Below, piece by piece: positions 42,882-51,437 of a stretch of 63,316 nucleotides of DNA. This DNA comes from Micromonospora deserti. GTDB lineage: Bacteria > Actinomycetota > Actinomycetes > Mycobacteriales > Micromonosporaceae. Under the pieces are notes generated by a model that saw only the letters and a program-made list of their open reading frames with translations, was not told the DNA's origin and did not search any database. Positions within the stretch are counted from its first letter, which is position 1; each line of letters begins with the position of its first letter. The stretch spans positions 1 through 63,316 of the forward strand of contig NZ_POUB01000010.1 in NCBI RefSeq assembly GCF_003236335.1, read 5' to 3'. Both the position numbers and the translations under genes were made by a program.

Positions 42882-43006
42882 ACCCGCATTCTGCCTTCGG
42901 CGACACCGAAGGCTGCACCACATCTCCGTGATCAGAAGCGGCGGGCCGCACTGGAGCATGGAAAGGACCCTCAATGCAGGCCGAAGAATGTAAGTGAAGG
43001 AGAGCC

Positions 43007-43300
43007 ATGGAGATCGTCGACTCCCAGAACCCGTGCGCGGCGCTCGAGCGGGAGTTCCGCAATCAGCTCCACGCCATCGTGTTTCTGATCGGGGAGGGAC
43101 GCGACGCCGAGGCGATCCGCATTGCAGAGCAGGGACCGTGGCGGCCGTCTGAGCGTGGAGCGCGACAGGCGCCGGTCACTGCGGGGGCCCACCGCTGCGG
43201 GTGGGCATCCGCGAGTGCCTTCATCGACGTCATCCGGCGCACCATCGGCTACACGCCGGGGATGTGCGCCCGGGCCGAGCACGCGGTGCCGCTGCCGTGA
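43007..43300 (+). pseudogene. Chimeric relic: histidine-kinase piece joined to an AraC-type HTH tail
   Basis: 97 residues. The first part (LEREFRNQLHAIVFLIGEGR) resembles the H-box of CitA/DcuS-type sensor kinases. The last part (CGWASASAFIDVIRRTIGYT) is the second HTH of AraC/GlxA regulators. The two do not normally occur together. Its stop overlaps the TauE start by GTGA, so it still leads the operon. ATG 43007 is preceded by AAGGAGAG. Confidence 0.5.
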
Positions 43301-44052
43301 CACTTGCCGAACAGCTGCTGGTGCTCGTCGCCGGGTTCGCGGCAGGCGTGCTCACCTCCACCGTGGGCGTGGCCTCGCTCGCCAGCTTCCCCGTCCTCCT
43401 AGCCTTAGGCATCCCACCGGTCGTCGCCAACGCCTCGAACACGATCGGTCTCACCCCAGCCGGTTTGAGCGGCTCCTGGGGTTATCGCGAAGAACTGCGC
43501 GAGCAACCCCGACTCGCCTGGGTCATCATCGTCACCTGCGGCCTCGGGTCAGTCGGCGGGGCGGCCCTGCTCTTGGCACTCCAGCCCGGTGTCTTCGAGC
43601 GCGTCGTGCCCTGTTTGATCCTCTTCACCTGCCTGCTCGTCGGTGTACAACCGGGGGTCACCCGTTGGCTGCGCCGGCGTACGCCGGACGCGAAAGCGGG
43701 GACCTTCCCCGGCCCGGTCACCACAGCGCTGTCGGTGCTGACCGGTGCGTACGGCGGCTACTTCGGCGCCGGATCCGGCGTGATGATGGTCGCCGTCCTC
43801 GGCTTCGGGCTCGACCTCGACCTGCGCGTGGTCAACGGGCTCAAGACGATGGCCGTCGCCGCCGCGAACGTGGTCGCGAGCGTCATCTTCATGGTCGTCG
43901 CCGACCTGGACTGGTCCGTGGTGGCCGTGCTCGCGCTCGGGTCCATCGGCGGCGGCTACGTGGGCTCTCGGATCGGGCGCCGGCTCCCACCAACAATGCT
44001 GCGCACTCTCATTGTCGTTGCCGGGGTCATCGCCGCCGTGGCCCTCGCCTGA
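43297..44052 (+). CDS. TauE/SafE-family sulfite/organosulfonate exporter-type permease
   Basis: 251 residues with about eight membrane segments. Start GTG 43297 (coupled, GTGA). The two repeats of the family are recognisable: AGVLTSTVGVASLASFPVLL with NASNTIGLTPAGLSGSWGYR, and the second GAYGGYFGAGSGVMMVAVLG with VNGLKTMAVAAANVVASVIF. These transport sulfite or related anions. Controlled, by position, by the divergent LysR. Confidence 0.9.
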   Translation: MTLAEQLLVLVAGFAAGVLTSTVGVASLASFPVLLALGIPPVVANASNTIGLTPAGLSGSWGYREELREQPRLAWVIIVTCGLGSVGGAALLLALQPGVFERVVPCLILFTCLLVGVQPGVTRWLRRRTPDAKAGTFPGPVTTALSVLTGAYGGYFGAGSGVMMVAVLGFGLDLDLRVVNGLKTMAVAAANVVASVIFMVVADLDWSVVAVLALGSIGGGYVGSRIGRRLPPTMLRTLIVVAGVIAAVALA

Positions 44053-44229
44053 GCGAGAAACGACGTCGGAGGCTCACGGAGGAGTACTCGCCGGGCGGTC
44101 GGTCCGGGGGTAGCAGCCGCCGATTACGACCGCCCATTCCTGGACGATCCACCGGCCCTGTACTTCCAGCAGCAAGGCCCGTCCCCGGCAACAACCTGAC
44201 CGGTCCAGCAACTTCTCGTGACCCGCCAT

Positions 44230-44314
44230 GCATCCGGATCTGCCGCGAGGCGCTCGTCACGCAAGGTAACCAGCTCACGGGTGCATGCATCCAGACGTGC
44301 CGATGATCGGATGG
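44230..44314. repeat. Island palindromic repeat, copy R9
   Basis: CATCCGGATCTGCCGCGAGG opens, GCGCTCGTCACG is inside and GACGTGCCGATGATCGGATG closes. The outer CATCCGGATC...GATCGGATG ends are nearly complementary. Confidence 0.7.
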
Positions 44315-44328
44315 CAGCTGGCCGAACG

Positions 44329-45177
44329 CTATCCGGCCGTCGCGGTCAAGCCTTCGCCGCCGCGGCCGTCCGCGATGAGCGCTTCGATTCTCGCCGCCAC
44401 CTCTGGTAGTCCGCCATCGCCGAGACGTCGACCGGCCCGCAGTTCGATGAGGTGGCGGACGACCGTCAAATGCTCAGTGAGGTCTGCGGGGCCCGGGGGT
44501 AGGTGGCCTGCTGCAGCTCCGAGACCGTGGCGGAAACCGTAGCGACCACGTGGCCGAGCTGCGCACTCGCCGTGTGGGCGAACTCCACCACGTCGATGCC
44601 GGCCTCACGCGCTACATCGAGGGCTCGTAGCAGGCCGAGTTGGGCGTCGTACCACACCCCGAAGAGGGCGAGGTCCCAGACCGCAGCCGCCTCCGGCGCT
44701 TCTCCGACATAGCGTGGCTTGCTCAGCAGCTGGAAGGTCCTCTGGTGTTGCTCGAACGCGTGCCGGGCGCCGCTAAACAAGATCCGCGCCGTCGGTGCCG
44801 ATCATCTCGGGCGGTGCCTGAATCCCCGCGTGGATGTACTGCGCGCCCAGAGCGGTGACCCGCTGGGCGGCTAGCCTACCCGTGTACATCCCGACGATCG
44901 TCTGCCCTGACAGGTCCATGTCGAGCTGGGCAAGGCACTGCTCTACCGCGCTGTAGTCCTTGAGGGTCAGAAAGCTGAGGGTGGTGGAGGACACCGCCTC
45001 CCGGACGGACCGCGCTGGTAGCGCCCCCGCGGCCACAAGCGCGGTCGCACGACTTTCGGTGCGGTTCCACACCGTGACGTCGTACCCACCTCCCAGCAGC
45101 CGATGTACGACCGCACTACCGATGGCCCCTGTGCCGATGACCGCGACCCTGGGTGCTGACTTCTCGACTTCGACCAT
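44329..45177 (-). pseudogene. 6-phosphogluconate-dehydrogenase-like / imine-reductase-type NAD(P)-binding protein, two compensating frameshifts
   Basis: From ATG 45177 the N-terminal Rossmann is clear (VAVIGTGAIGSAVVHRLLGG, VWNRTESRATALVAAGA). It goes on as LSGQTIVGMYTG, PPEMIGTDGAD and then loses frame near 44776. In a second frame it continues FSGARHAFEQHQRTFQLLSK, ALFGVWYDAQLGLLRALDVA and VVATVSATVSELQQATY. At ~44480 it returns to the first frame (LTVVRHLIELRAG, PEVAARIEALIADGRG), to TAG 44329. Both outer parts are in the same frame. Either two indels in the genome or two read errors explain this. Confidence 0.75.
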
Positions 45178-45195
45178 GGCCCGATCTTCAAACAT

Positions 45196-45523
45196 CCACC
45201 TTGGTTGAGGTCAAGTCGACGGCTCCCTCGCAATGCGCCGCGATGGAAGCGCCGCCGCGACGACGACGGGTGCCCGGGCTCGGGCTTTCGAGGCGGCTGC
45301 TCCCATCCTCCCCCTCAGTGCTCGGCACCAGGACAAAAATGGGTGGCCTCGCCAGCCCGTCCCGCCCTACCTTGTAACTGGATCTTCTTCTCCGACCCAC
45401 TCACGAGAGGACCTCACCCCGCGTGACGCCGCCTGCTCTTTGACCTGACACCTTCCCCGTGCATCGGTCGCCGACGTCGCCGTCGGCTCTTCCCATGCCT
45501 TCCGTCAGGTCTTCAGAGAGATC
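45196..45523. other. Gap with possible MerR-type promoter
   Basis: 328 bp. On the minus strand near 45195-45215 TTGACCTCAACCAAGGT resembles MerR-regulated promoters of actinomycetes (ACCT-N6-AGGT dyad), just upstream of the imine-reductase-like gene. No MerR gene is near. Otherwise no feature. Confidence 0.35.
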
Positions 45524-45928
45524 ATGTCTACGCGTCCTCACATCGTGCTGTCCTGGGCCGCTCGGCGCTCGCACCCTCCCCTGCTCGCATTCCGCTGCGT
45601 CCACTGCCATTCCGGCCCCGCCGACACCGGCGACGGGAAGTTCCGCGTCAATGCCAACCGCAAACCCCCCGACATCTGGCTCCTGGTCGCCTGCGTTTCC
45701 TGCGACCGCATCAGCAAAATCACCGTCCACGATCGAGTCCCGGTCCGGTACCTGGATCCGATCCTTCTGTGGGGCTACTCCGGCAACTCCTCCCGTCGTG
45801 GGCCTGAGCCGGGGCGAGAGGCAAGGTGGCCTTGCCCCGGACTGCATCATTCGGCGGTCCGCGCGCGGTCGCTCATGACCGGGCGCGAACGAAGGTCAGG
45901 GCCGGCCCGATACCGACGACAAAGGTGA
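45524..45928 (+). pseudogene. DUF1062-like protein, C-terminus missing
   Basis: From ATG 45524 the frame reads LLAFRCVHCHSG, FRVNANRKPPDIWLLVACVS, CDRISKITVHDRVPVRYLDP, which matches the N-terminal zinc-ribbon half of DUF1062 proteins. After YLDPILLWGYSGNSS the sequence turns into Arg-rich antisense-like text, so the rest is lost. Confidence 0.6.
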
Positions 45929-46100
45929 ACGCCCGGGTGCATTGATCCGGACGTGCCGATGAAGTGGGGGTAAATCTGCCGTATCCGGACATGGCGGCGA
46001 CGCGCGGCGAGCTGGAGCAACTACGGAAGTCAAGCAGCGGGGGTAGACCGCAGTAGACGCGAGCCACCCAACAACGGCAGCGGCAGGTGTGCGCCCGTGA

Positions 46101-46475
46101 CTCCGCAGTCCTTGGATCTCGTGGCGCGACGGCGGCGCGCTGCGGCACAGCCACCCGCAGGACGCCTTCGCTCCCGTTGAGCACGAGCTACGGGAGGCCA
46201 CCACGGATCTGCGTGGCGCCGCAAAAGCGTCCAAGATTGACTTGGTAGTGAAACGGGGCCTGGCCGTGACGGTCGCCATCGCCGCCGGATTAGCGGCAGA
46301 TGGCCTGGGCCTGGAGAGCGGCTTGTCGACCGTCACCCTCGCCGTCATCGGCGGTCTCGCGGTCAACGTCGCCACGAACCAGACCAGGTACGAACACACT
46401 GGTACGGTCTCTGATCCGGCGGTATACAAGTACCTGCACCGGGTGCAGCAGGCGATCGTCTCCCCGGCGGTATAA
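46101..46475 (+). CDS. Small hydrophobic protein fragment
   Basis: An open frame runs from after a stop at 46098 to TAA 46475. It contains LREATTDLRGAAKASKIDLV and a membrane segment (RGLAVTVAIAAGLAADGLGL) and ends VYKYLHRVQQAIVSPAV. The only start codon before the membrane segment is TTG 46242. Perhaps the end of a phage- or plasmid-derived protein. No family recognised. Confidence 0.35.
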   Translation, partial: LRSPWISWRDGGALRHSHPQDAFAPVEHELREATTDLRGAAKASKIDLVVKRGLAVTVAIAAGLAADGLGLESGLSTVTLAVIGGLAVNVATNQTRYEHTGTVSDPAVYKYLHRVQQAIVSPAV

Positions 46476-46570
46476 GCAGGGCTATGCCCGTCAGAATGTG
46501 TTCCCCACCGTAGGCGATGCACTGATCGGCCGCGAAGTGCTCGTTACGTTCGGTGACCGTTCTCCGGGCT

Positions 46571-46604
46571 GACTCGCGTCCTGACGTGCCGAAGAGCGGA
46601 TGCT
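46571..46604. repeat. Island repeat, 3' end only
   Basis: CCTGACGTGCCGAAGAGCGG ATGC is the 3' motif of the family. Similar 3' ends occur alone at 25431 and 45949. Confidence 0.4.
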
Positions 46605-46637
46605 GAACTCACCGACTGTACCGACGAGACCGGGCGG

Positions 46638-47225
46638 CTATCCGAAGCGGTCAGCCAGCTTCGTCAGCTTGGTGACGTACGCCGGCCAGTCATAGTCGTG
46701 AGGGATGTTGGTGTTCTCCCGCCGCAGGCCGATCGCCGTGTCGTGCTGCTCGCGCATGATGTCGGCGTGACCGGCGTGACGAGCGAGGTCGCAGGTCACG
46801 TGGACGATGATTCTTTGCAGCGTCACGGCCTGTCCACCTGGCCACCACGGCACCCGCCCCGGCGCGTCGAGCGGTAGCTGTTCGATCGTCTGATCCGCGA
46901 ACACCCCGACACGGCGATACAGGTCGATCAGCCCATCCTTCGTCTCGTCCTCCCGCGCGTACCAGTCTGCCTGCGGGTCCTCCTCGAACGCCTGCATGGG
47001 GACCAGTTCCTCAGGCGTCGGGAATTCGCGCCCGAAGGTAGGCCCGAAGTAGCCGGCTTCGACATTGAGGCAATGCTTAAGGACTCCCAGCAGGTTGTTG
47101 CCGGTCGCGGTGCGGGGCAATCTGGCTTCGCGTTCGCTCAGCCCGTCGAGCTTCCAGATCAGGTCTTCTCGAGTCGCCTGGAGGTAGTGGTGCAGCGCAG
47201 CCTTCGCATCGCCCAAGTCAGCCAT
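46638..47225 (-). CDS. DinB-family (DUF664) protein
   Basis: 195 residues. Four-helix DinB fold: ALHHYLQATREDLIWKLDGL, GVLKHCLNVEAGYFGPTFGR, and the third metal-ligand region IIVHVTCDLARHAGHADIMR. The His triad (GVLKHCL, ARHAGHAD) is present. Such metalloenzymes include thiol transferases. The substrate is unknown. Repeat R10 is 85 bp upstream of the start. Confidence 0.88.
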   Translation of the reverse strand: MADLGDAKAALHHYLQATREDLIWKLDGLSEREARLPRTATGNNLLGVLKHCLNVEAGYFGPTFGREFPTPEELVPMQAFEEDPQADWYAREDETKDGLIDLYRRVGVFADQTIEQLPLDAPGRVPWWPGGQAVTLQRIIVHVTCDLARHAGHADIMREQHDTAIGLRRENTNIPHDYDWPAYVTKLTKLADRFG

Positions 47226-47498
47226 GCCCGCCAGTCTTCCGTATGCGCCGAGCCATCGTGCGAGGTGTCGTCCGCAAGATCAGCGCCCGGCTGGAGCGGT
47301 CGGCATCCTCATCTGCCGCCGACCGAGCATCACGTGCGTCACGAGCGGTCCGTGCAGCGAACAACCGACCCTGCCGATGTGCGGATGGTTGATTACGCCG
47401 TCTGTCGGACACAGTGGCGATCGCCGGGTCAGCGGATTGTGGCGGTGAGGTGTTGCGGGGCGGCGGCGTGGGCGGTGTCATTGGGTGGACATTCTCGG
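47226..47498. repeat. Gap with island palindromic repeat R10
   Basis: Repeat R10 lies at 47310-47388: CATCTGCCGCCGACCGAGCA, CACGTGCGTCACGAGCGGTC and CCTGCCGATGTGCGGATGG. It is the best match to R1. The other ~190 bp of the gap show nothing. Confidence 0.8.
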
Positions 47499-48875
47499 TT
47501 AGATGTAGCTGAACAACGGAGGAAAGACGAGGACCACGATCCAGGCCCAGGCGGCGTACACCGGCAGGTAGCCGGTCTGCCAACGTTCGAGCGCCGTGAA
47601 CAGCGTGCGCCGACGGATGAAGGTCAGCAGGAGCCACGCCGACCACGCGAGGTTGACCAGCAGGATGACGTTCTCGCCGAGCGCGGCTGCCCTGTTGGGC
47701 GTACTGCCGTATTCGTCGGTGATGCGCCCGGTGATTTCCAGCAGCACCAGCACGTCGATGGCCAGCGCACTGACCACGAGCGCGAGCTGGAGTTTGTCGA
47801 ACGGGCCCGGCGGGGCCAGCGGATCGCGGGCCGAGAGCGAGTAGAGCAGCAGCCCCAGCACCACGACCAGCAGGAGGTCGAACAGGATCAGCGCTTCGCG
47901 CTCGACGTCGATGCCGTGGCTGGTCCAGACGACGGCGACGAGGAAGGCGAAGAGGGCGGCCGTGAAGAGCGGGGTGAACAGCCGCGTGAGGACCGGCGCG
48001 ATGTTCTCGACGACACTTTGCTTGGCCTCGACGAGCCACCCGGCCACGACGACCGCGGCCGTGGCGCCGCAGGGAAGGAGCCAATGCGAGATGAACTCCT
48101 CCGGGACGATCCCGATGGCCTTGAAGGTGTTGAACAGGAACGCGGAGAGTACGCCGCCGCCGAGGGCCATGAGTACCAAGTAGATGAACCACTCGCCGGT
48201 GAAGCGGATGAAGTCCATGCGTCGACGGAAGGAGCGCCAGTCGTCGGCGATATAGGCCAGACCGACCACGAGCCACAGGGCGATGGGAAGGTGGATGCTG
48301 GTGACGACCACGGACTGCGACTTGTCCGCCAGCGGGTAGGCGTTGGCCGCCACGGCGCCGAGAGCGAACAGCGCCACCAGTATCGCGATCACTGACCGTC
48401 GGGCTTTCCGGCGCCAGGCCAGGAACGCCGCCAGCCAGGGCAGCGCGAACAGGGTGAAATTCCGCGCGTAGAACGAGCTGTCGTCCTCAAAGTTCAGCCC
48501 GAACAGGGCTGGCACCTTGACGGACGCCACCGCGCCCGCCGCACAGCTGACCATGGCCCACAGGTCCCGCCGGGAGCGCGTGTCGGCGACCGGGCTGCCG
48601 GTGTCGGCGGTCAGCACCAGCTGCTTCCACAGCCGTTCCGAATGCTCCCGGGCGAACTCGCGGGAGAGTTCGTCGAGGCTGCCCATCCGTTTGACCGCGA
48701 CGAGGAACGCCTCATCCGGGCTCAGGCCTGCTGCGACGAGCTCGTCAACGGAGCCGCGGAGGTGGTCTTCGAGCTCGTCGGCGTCGAACGGTTGCAGCTC
48801 CCTGCGGCGGAGCACGTACTGGCGCCACTGCTCGAACTGCGCTTCCAACTCCTCCTGCCCGTCCTGTTCCGTCAT
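47499..48875 (-). CDS. Permease-prefix-domain membrane protein
   Basis: 458 residues. N-terminal ~80 residues are the permease-prefix domain (LEAQFEQWRQYVLRRRELQP, DEAFLVAVKRMGSLDELSRE). Then about ten membrane segments, among them NFTLFALPWLAAFLAWRRKA and VILLVNLAWSAWLLL. Such proteins are usually encoded with a PadR repressor. Its ATGA start overlaps the padR stop (48872-48875). The transport substrate, if any, is unknown. Confidence 0.85.
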   Translation of the reverse strand: MTEQDGQEELEAQFEQWRQYVLRRRELQPFDADELEDHLRGSVDELVAAGLSPDEAFLVAVKRMGSLDELSREFAREHSERLWKQLVLTADTGSPVADTRSRRDLWAMVSCAAGAVASVKVPALFGLNFEDDSSFYARNFTLFALPWLAAFLAWRRKARRSVIAILVALFALGAVAANAYPLADKSQSVVVTSIHLPIALWLVVGLAYIADDWRSFRRRMDFIRFTGEWFIYLVLMALGGGVLSAFLFNTFKAIGIVPEEFISHWLLPCGATAAVVVAGWLVEAKQSVVENIAPVLTRLFTPLFTAALFAFLVAVVWTSHGIDVEREALILFDLLLVVVLGLLLYSLSARDPLAPPGPFDKLQLALVVSALAIDVLVLLEITGRITDEYGSTPNRAAALGENVILLVNLAWSAWLLLTFIRRRTLFTALERWQTGYLPVYAAWAWIVVLVFPPLFSYI

Positions 48876-49237
48876 GCGAGGCCTTCCAGCGGGTTGACCG
48901 TCAGCGGCACACGGTCATGCCAGATCTCCTTGAGCGCGTCCACGACGGTGTCCCACTGCCGGCGCTGCTCGGCCAGCTCAGCCAGGCCCTTGTCGGTGAT
49001 GCGGTAGTACTTGCGCTTTCGCTCGCCGGTGACCGACTGCCAGCTCGACTCCACATAACCGAGGCGCTCAAGCCGGTGCAACAACGGGTACAGCAGCCCC
49101 TCGGTCCAGTCCAGCTCGCCCCCGGACAGCTCGTTGATCCGCCTGAGGATGGCGTAGCCGTAGCTCTCGCTCTCGGCCAGGATGCCGAGCACCATCGGTG
49201 TCGCCGAGGCGGCCACCAAATCCTTAGCGACCTTCAC
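48872..49237 (-). CDS. PadR family transcriptional regulator (second)
   Basis: 121 residues, the short PadR type: PMVLGILAESESYGYAILRR, LDWTEGLLYPLLHRLERLGY, VTGERKRKYYRITDKGLAEL. GTG 49237 with GGGGTG upstream. First gene of a two-gene operon with the permease-prefix protein. A perfect palindrome lies 29 bp upstream of the start. Confidence 0.92.
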   Translation of the reverse strand: MKVAKDLVAASATPMVLGILAESESYGYAILRRINELSGGELDWTEGLLYPLLHRLERLGYVESSWQSVTGERKRKYYRITDKGLAELAEQRRQWDTVVDALKEIWHDRVPLTVNPLEGLA

Positions 49238-49265
49238 GAGATTTCACCCCGCTCCTACCCCTAGA

Positions 49266-49280
49266 ACTATGATGCATAGT
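49266..49280. promoter_or_regulatory. Palindromic operator of the padR-permease operon
   Basis: ACTATG-ATG-CATAGT is a perfect 15-bp palindrome, AT-rich in a GC-rich context, 29 bp upstream of the padR start. PadR proteins bind AT-rich dyads of this size. TATGCAT/CATAGT overlaps the expected -10 on the minus strand. Confidence 0.7.
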
Positions 49281-49403
49281 ACTGGTAGGTATTGCCTGGC
49301 GCAACGGCCGGTCACGTGTCCCTGCCAGCGAGGATGTAGAGCTGGATGAGGCTGGCGACCGAGCCCTTGTACGCGTTATCCGCGATCCGCTGCCGCACGG
49401 GCG

Positions 49404-49448
49404 CACTGTTCTGCCGCCGAGCGGGCGCGCTGCCTGCCGAGCGGCCGT
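49404..49448. repeat. Island palindromic repeat, copy R11
   Basis: TTCTGCCGCCGAGCGGGCGC and CTGCCTGCCGAGCGGCCGTC: a short copy with recognisable ends and no inner dyad. Confidence 0.45.
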
Positions 49449-49861
49449 CACTGTCCGTACTGCTGCTCGGGCACTTCTCCGGCGGTGACGTCCGGGCTGG
49501 CGTTGAGGCCGGCGGCGATCTGAGCCGGCAGCGGGTAGACATGTTCGACAGGCAGGTGAGCTGCTGCCGCCTGATCGTCGCCGCCGCGCAGAAGGTCCCT
49601 AACGCGGTGAACGGTGGGGGTGATGTCCGTTACGGCAACCATCCAGTCATCGACGTATCGGTCGACAGCCTCACCGGACAACCCAACCTGCAGCGACCGG
49701 TACGGCAGCGCCTTCAGATGCAGTGACCGTTCCGCCTGTCTGCGCACAGCCATGGGCGGAGCTGGGAAAGCGGCTCTCGCTGTCAACGCCCGCCGGACTC
49801 CGGTGGCCCGTCGATGGTCAGCGTCAGCATGCTGTGGTAGGCATGGGATCGCGAAGAGCAA
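49448..49861 (-). CDS. Hypothetical protein, doubtful
   Basis: 138-residue frame. The C-terminal two thirds read well (LPYRSLQVGLSGEAVDRYVD, DWMVAVTDITPTVHRVRDLL, VEHVYPLPAQIAAGLN); the first 45 residues are of low quality. No good ribosome site. It may be a truncated gene. No family recognised. Confidence 0.35.
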   Translation of the reverse strand: MLFAIPCLPQHADADHRRATGVRRALTARAAFPAPPMAVRRQAERSLHLKALPYRSLQVGLSGEAVDRYVDDWMVAVTDITPTVHRVRDLLRGGDDQAAAAHLPVEHVYPLPAQIAAGLNASPDVTAGEVPEQQYGQ

Positions 49862-49877
49862 CGCCCGCTGACCTACT

Positions 49878-49954
49878 CACATGCCGCGTACCGGGCGCCA
49901 TGCTGCGTCACGAGGTCCCCGCAGCCAACGCCCGGCCATGCCGATGAGCGGACG
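49878..49954. repeat. Island palindromic repeat, copy R14
   Basis: CACATGCCGCGTACCGGGCG, inner TGCTGCGTCACGAGGTCC and 3' GGCCATGCCGATGAGCGGAC. Aligns with R10 from the inner dyad to the end with several changes. Confidence 0.65.
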
Positions 49955-50139
49955 TTCAAGCGGGACGGCCGAGCGCCGCGGAAGTCGTCGCTTATTCGAA
50001 GACGGCTTTCCATCGAAGAGACGCCGCGCAGGTCGCGGGAGCAGGGTACCCGCCGGTCGGAGGGCCGCGTCCGGAGCGCGCTGCGGCCCGACGAACTCGA
50101 TGGTATTCGTCACCGTGACGTGGAGGCGGGCAGCAGGCT

Positions 50140-50312
50140 AGGGTGACGCTGCCGTGGTGTTCGGGAAGCCGGTGCGATACCGGTGCGGCCCTCGCCACTG
50201 TGATCGGGAAGTCCGCGGCCCTCGTCGCTTGCGAGGTCACTGGGTGCGATGCGCCTGGGAAGGCCGGCCACGGACGCACCTCCCGTTAGCCAGGAGACCG
50301 GCCACGGCACTG
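50140..50312 (+). ncRNA. Cobalamin (adenosylcobalamin) riboswitch
   Basis: The core box elements are visible: GGGAAGCCGGTGCGATACCG, GCGGCCCTCGCCACTGTGAT (B12 box), a second GGAAG (CGGGAAGTCC), CACTGGGTGCG, CTGGGAAGGCC and AGCCAGGAGACCGGCC. It precedes the lipoprotein gene by ~40 nt and represses the five-gene operon when B12 is present. Confidence 0.92.
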
Positions 50313-50349
50313 CGATGACCCGTCCACGAGGTGCTGGAAGGCGGTCCCG

Positions 50350-51360
50350 ATGCGCGTGTGCGCGATGCGGTCCACCCTGTTTCGGCGCGTTGCCGCGCCA
50401 CTGTCCATTGTGTTCGTCCTGCTCTGCGGTTGCGCCACGGACGACGCACCCGCCACCACGGCCGCCGCGCCGGCCGTGCCCGTCACGGTGACCACCTGCG
50501 GTGCGCCGGTGGCCGTCGCCGCGCCGCCGAAGCGGGCGGTCACCCTCAACCAGCCCGCCACCGAGATCATGCTGGCGCTCGGCTTGGCGGACCGGATGGC
50601 CGGCACGGCGTACCTGGACGACGCGATTCTGCCCGAGCACGCCGCCGCGTACGCCTCGGTGCCGGTCCTGTCGGAAAAGTACCCGTCGAAGGAGACGCTG
50701 CTCGACGCGGAACCGGACTTCGTCTATGCCTCGTTCCAGAGTGCCTTCGGCGATGAGGGCGTCGGCGACCGCGCCGACCTCGCGGGGCTCGGCATCGGCA
50801 CGTACCTGTCGCCGGCCGGCTGCCCGAAGCAGCACCGGCCGGCCACGTTGACCGTCGACGACGTGTTCGCCGAGATCCGGGACGTCGCCGCCGTCTTCGG
50901 GGTGCCGGAGCGGGCCGAGAAGCTCATCGCCCACCAGCGGGCCCGGATCGCCGCCGCCGTCCGGCTCGGCGGCGGGCGAGAGGTGTCGGTGCTGTGGTGG
51001 GACGGCGGCACGGACGCGCCGAGCGTGGGTGCCTGCTGCGGCAGCCCCAACATGATCATATCGGCGGTGGGGATCCGCAACGCGTTCGATGACCTCGCCG
51101 GAAGTTGGGCCGACACCAGCTGGGAGACGGCGGTCGAGCGTGACCCCGATGTGATCGTGCTGGTCGACGCGAGCTGGGACCCAGCCGCCGCGAAGAGGAC
51201 CTTCCTGACCCGGCATCCCACGTTGAAGGATCTGCCCGCGGTGGTAGGGCAGCGGTTCGTCGTCATCCCGTTCTCGTCCACCTCGGCCGGAGTGCGGGTG
51301 GTGCGGGGAATCGAAGCGCTCGCCGAGGGAGTGGCACAGCTTCCCGGAGCGGACCGCTGA
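50350..51360 (+). CDS. Cobalamin/corrinoid-type ABC transporter substrate-binding lipoprotein
   Basis: 336 residues. N-terminal signal with lipobox VLLCGCATD (Cys ~residue 28). The PBP type III (BtuF/FhuD-like) fold follows: KRAVTLNQPATEIMLALGLA, LDAEPDFVYASFQSAFGD, and IVLVDASWDPAAAKRTFLTR. Related proteins are named putative F420-0 transporters in some systems; the B12 riboswitch here favours corrinoid or cobalt. ATG 50350 is used with GGAAGG 8 nt upstream. Confidence 0.88.
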   Translation: MRVCAMRSTLFRRVAAPLSIVFVLLCGCATDDAPATTAAAPAVPVTVTTCGAPVAVAAPPKRAVTLNQPATEIMLALGLADRMAGTAYLDDAILPEHAAAYASVPVLSEKYPSKETLLDAEPDFVYASFQSAFGDEGVGDRADLAGLGIGTYLSPAGCPKQHRPATLTVDDVFAEIRDVAAVFGVPERAEKLIAHQRARIAAAVRLGGGREVSVLWWDGGTDAPSVGACCGSPNMIISAVGIRNAFDDLAGSWADTSWETAVERDPDVIVLVDASWDPAAAKRTFLTRHPTLKDLPAVVGQRFVVIPFSSTSAGVRVVRGIEALAEGVAQLPGADR

Positions 51361-51437
51361 CCGCCAGGGTCGCCCGCACCGCCTCAACCGGCCACAGTGC
51401 CGGGACAGGCCGCGATGTCGGGCAGGCAGGTGCCGCC

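Noticed and set aside
45195..45215. MerR-controlled promoter
   Set aside because: The ACCT/AGGT dyad is suggestive, but the -10 is poor and no MerR gene is near; left as a comment in the gap entry.
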